A DNA stretch of 14,656 nt, taken from NCBI GenBank assembly GCA_035284865.1, contig JAYKHL010000104.1, positions 1 to 14,656 on the forward strand. The letters are read 5' to 3'. The DNA is from JAYKHL01 sp035284865 (lineage in GTDB: Bacteria; Cyanobacteriota; Sericytochromatia; S15B-MN24; JAQBPE01). The notes below the pieces were generated by a model. It had not been told where the DNA came from. It did not search any database and saw only the letters and a program-made list of their open reading frames with translations. Positions 13,935 through 14,656 of the stretch are shown here, piece by piece; position 1 is the stretch's first letter, and each line of letters begins with the position of its first letter. The translations under genes were made by a program, and so were the position numbers.

Positions 13935-14656
13935 TCAGTCGACGGTGATGGACCAGGGCCCTGCCGCGCGCTCCACGGCCAGGTAGTACCAGCCCGTCTG
14001 GAAGATCATGTAGGGGAAGCTGAGCGCCAGAGGCCCGGCGCCGCTGTAGAGGTTCTCTCCCTGCAGCCCGTCAGCGGTGTAGATGCTGACCTGCAGCGGG
14101 CCGAAGGCCGCCTCGTGGCGCAGGGCAAAGGTGTGGATGCCGCTCGTGAGCAGCAGCGGGCCAATGATGCCGGGCTGGCCTTCCGGACCCTCGAACCGGT
14201 TCGCCTCACCGGCGGCCTCGACCGCCGGCACCGCCCCGGGGGAGGCCGCCCCCGGCTGAGCCGGCAGCACGGGGGCCTGGCTTTCGGGAGGCGGCGCAGC
14301 CTCCTGCAGGTCGTCGACGGGCGGCGGGGCCGCGGCCTTGTCCTTGACGATCGTGAGGACGGCCAGGCCCTTGACCTTCGGGTCGAGGGCGTAGGCCGCC
14401 ACCACCGTCACGCGGCCTTCCCGCAGCGCCTTGACCTGGCCAGTGGTGGGGGTGACCGTCGCGATGGTGTCGTCGGAGGAAGACCACTGAACGTTGCCGT
14501 TGATCTGCCCATCTGCGAGTTGCACCTCGGCAATCAGGCGCAGGCTCTCTTCAGGCTCCATCACGGGCTTCCCGGGCGACACGAGCACCTTCAGGGCCGC
14601 GGTGGGATCGGCAGGGGCGGCCGGGCTGGGGCGCGACTCGGGCCTGGCGGCCTGGC
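13935..14656 (-). CDS. Surface or periplasmic protein with BIG2 (Ig-like) domain and C-terminal beta domain (5' partial)
   Basis: The frame is open to the right edge, so the N-terminus, including any signal peptide, lies outside; the GTG at 14588 is internal. The visible part starts in a Pro/Ala/Ser-rich linker. It continues into a bacterial Ig-like BIG2 domain with the signature WSSSDDTIATV, then GQVKALREGRVTVVA. A Pro/Ala/Glu-rich linker follows (VDDLQEAAPPPESQAPVLPA), then a C-terminal beta-rich domain from GIIGPLLLTSGIHTF to GPWSITVD. That last domain resembles pre-peptidase C-terminal (PPC-like) folds with the G-YYL-V ending. BIG2 domains are typical of exported adhesins and envelope proteins. 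It is the first visible gene of the unit leading to the kinase-AAA gene. Function unknown; export is inferred from the domains only. Confidence 0.8.
   Translation of the reverse strand, partial: QAARPESRPSPAAPADPTAALKVLVSPGKPVMEPEESLRLIAEVQLADGQINGNVQWSSSDDTIATVTPTTGQVKALREGRVTVVAAYALDPKVKGLAVLTIVKDKAAAPPPVDDLQEAAPPPESQAPVLPAQPGAASPGAVPAVEAAGEANRFEGPEGQPGIIGPLLLTSGIHTFALRHEAAFGPLQVSIYTADGLQGENLYSGAGPLALSFPYMIFQTGWYYLAVERAAGPWSITVD

Overview
The window is a 14.7 kb chromosome-like stretch of a GC-rich bacterium. It carries 12 genes: one on the + strand, cut by the left edge, and eleven on the - strand, the last cut by the right edge. I see no mobile element, CRISPR array, tRNA or rRNA. Two Hanks-type Ser/Thr kinases with TPR arrays, a c-di-GMP-type MshEN domain fused to beta-propellers, and an OmpR-family regulator with no partner sensor kinase point to a signalling-rich, probably environmental lineage. 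Such kinase-rich GC-rich genomes occur in Myxococcota, Chloroflexota and non-photosynthetic relatives of Cyanobacteria such as Sericytochromatia. The sequence alone does not decide between them, so I assign no taxon.

Layout. (1) 1-2205 (+): end of a MshEN domain, a Pro/Ala linker and two blocks of six propeller repeats. It converges on the next operon across a terminator-like hairpin at 2207-2250. (2) 5123 down to 2317 (-): a tight four-gene operon of DUF4178 protein, Gly/Tyr/His-rich secreted or anchored peptide, small membrane protein and membrane-type polyamine aminopropyltransferase, behind an extended -10 promoter. (3) 7230-5206 (-): soluble Ser/Thr kinase with about ten TPRs and a good sigma70-like promoter. 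(4) 8075-7383 (-): OmpR/PhoB-type response regulator, followed by a perfect 15-bp stem-loop. (5) 8076-8335: a 260-bp regulatory gap with direct repeats and promoter-like elements, next to a palindrome that overlaps the end of the following gene. (6) 14656 down to 8336 (-): probably one transcription unit of Ig-like surface protein (partial), single-pass membrane protein, kinase-AAA-TPR protein, peroxiredoxin and radical SAM enzyme.

The main discovery is the peroxiredoxin at 9151-9621. An in-frame UGA sits exactly where the peroxidatic cysteine of BCP-type peroxiredoxins belongs (PxxxTxxC becomes PxxxTxx-UGA). The frame stays open on both sides. The total length of 156 codons equals E. coli BCP. 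A stem-loop suitable as a bacterial SECIS element lies just downstream. This is almost certainly a selenoprotein that ordinary gene callers split into two fragments or truncate. It contains no cysteine at all, and it overlaps a radical SAM gene by 4 nt, so the two are probably translationally coupled.
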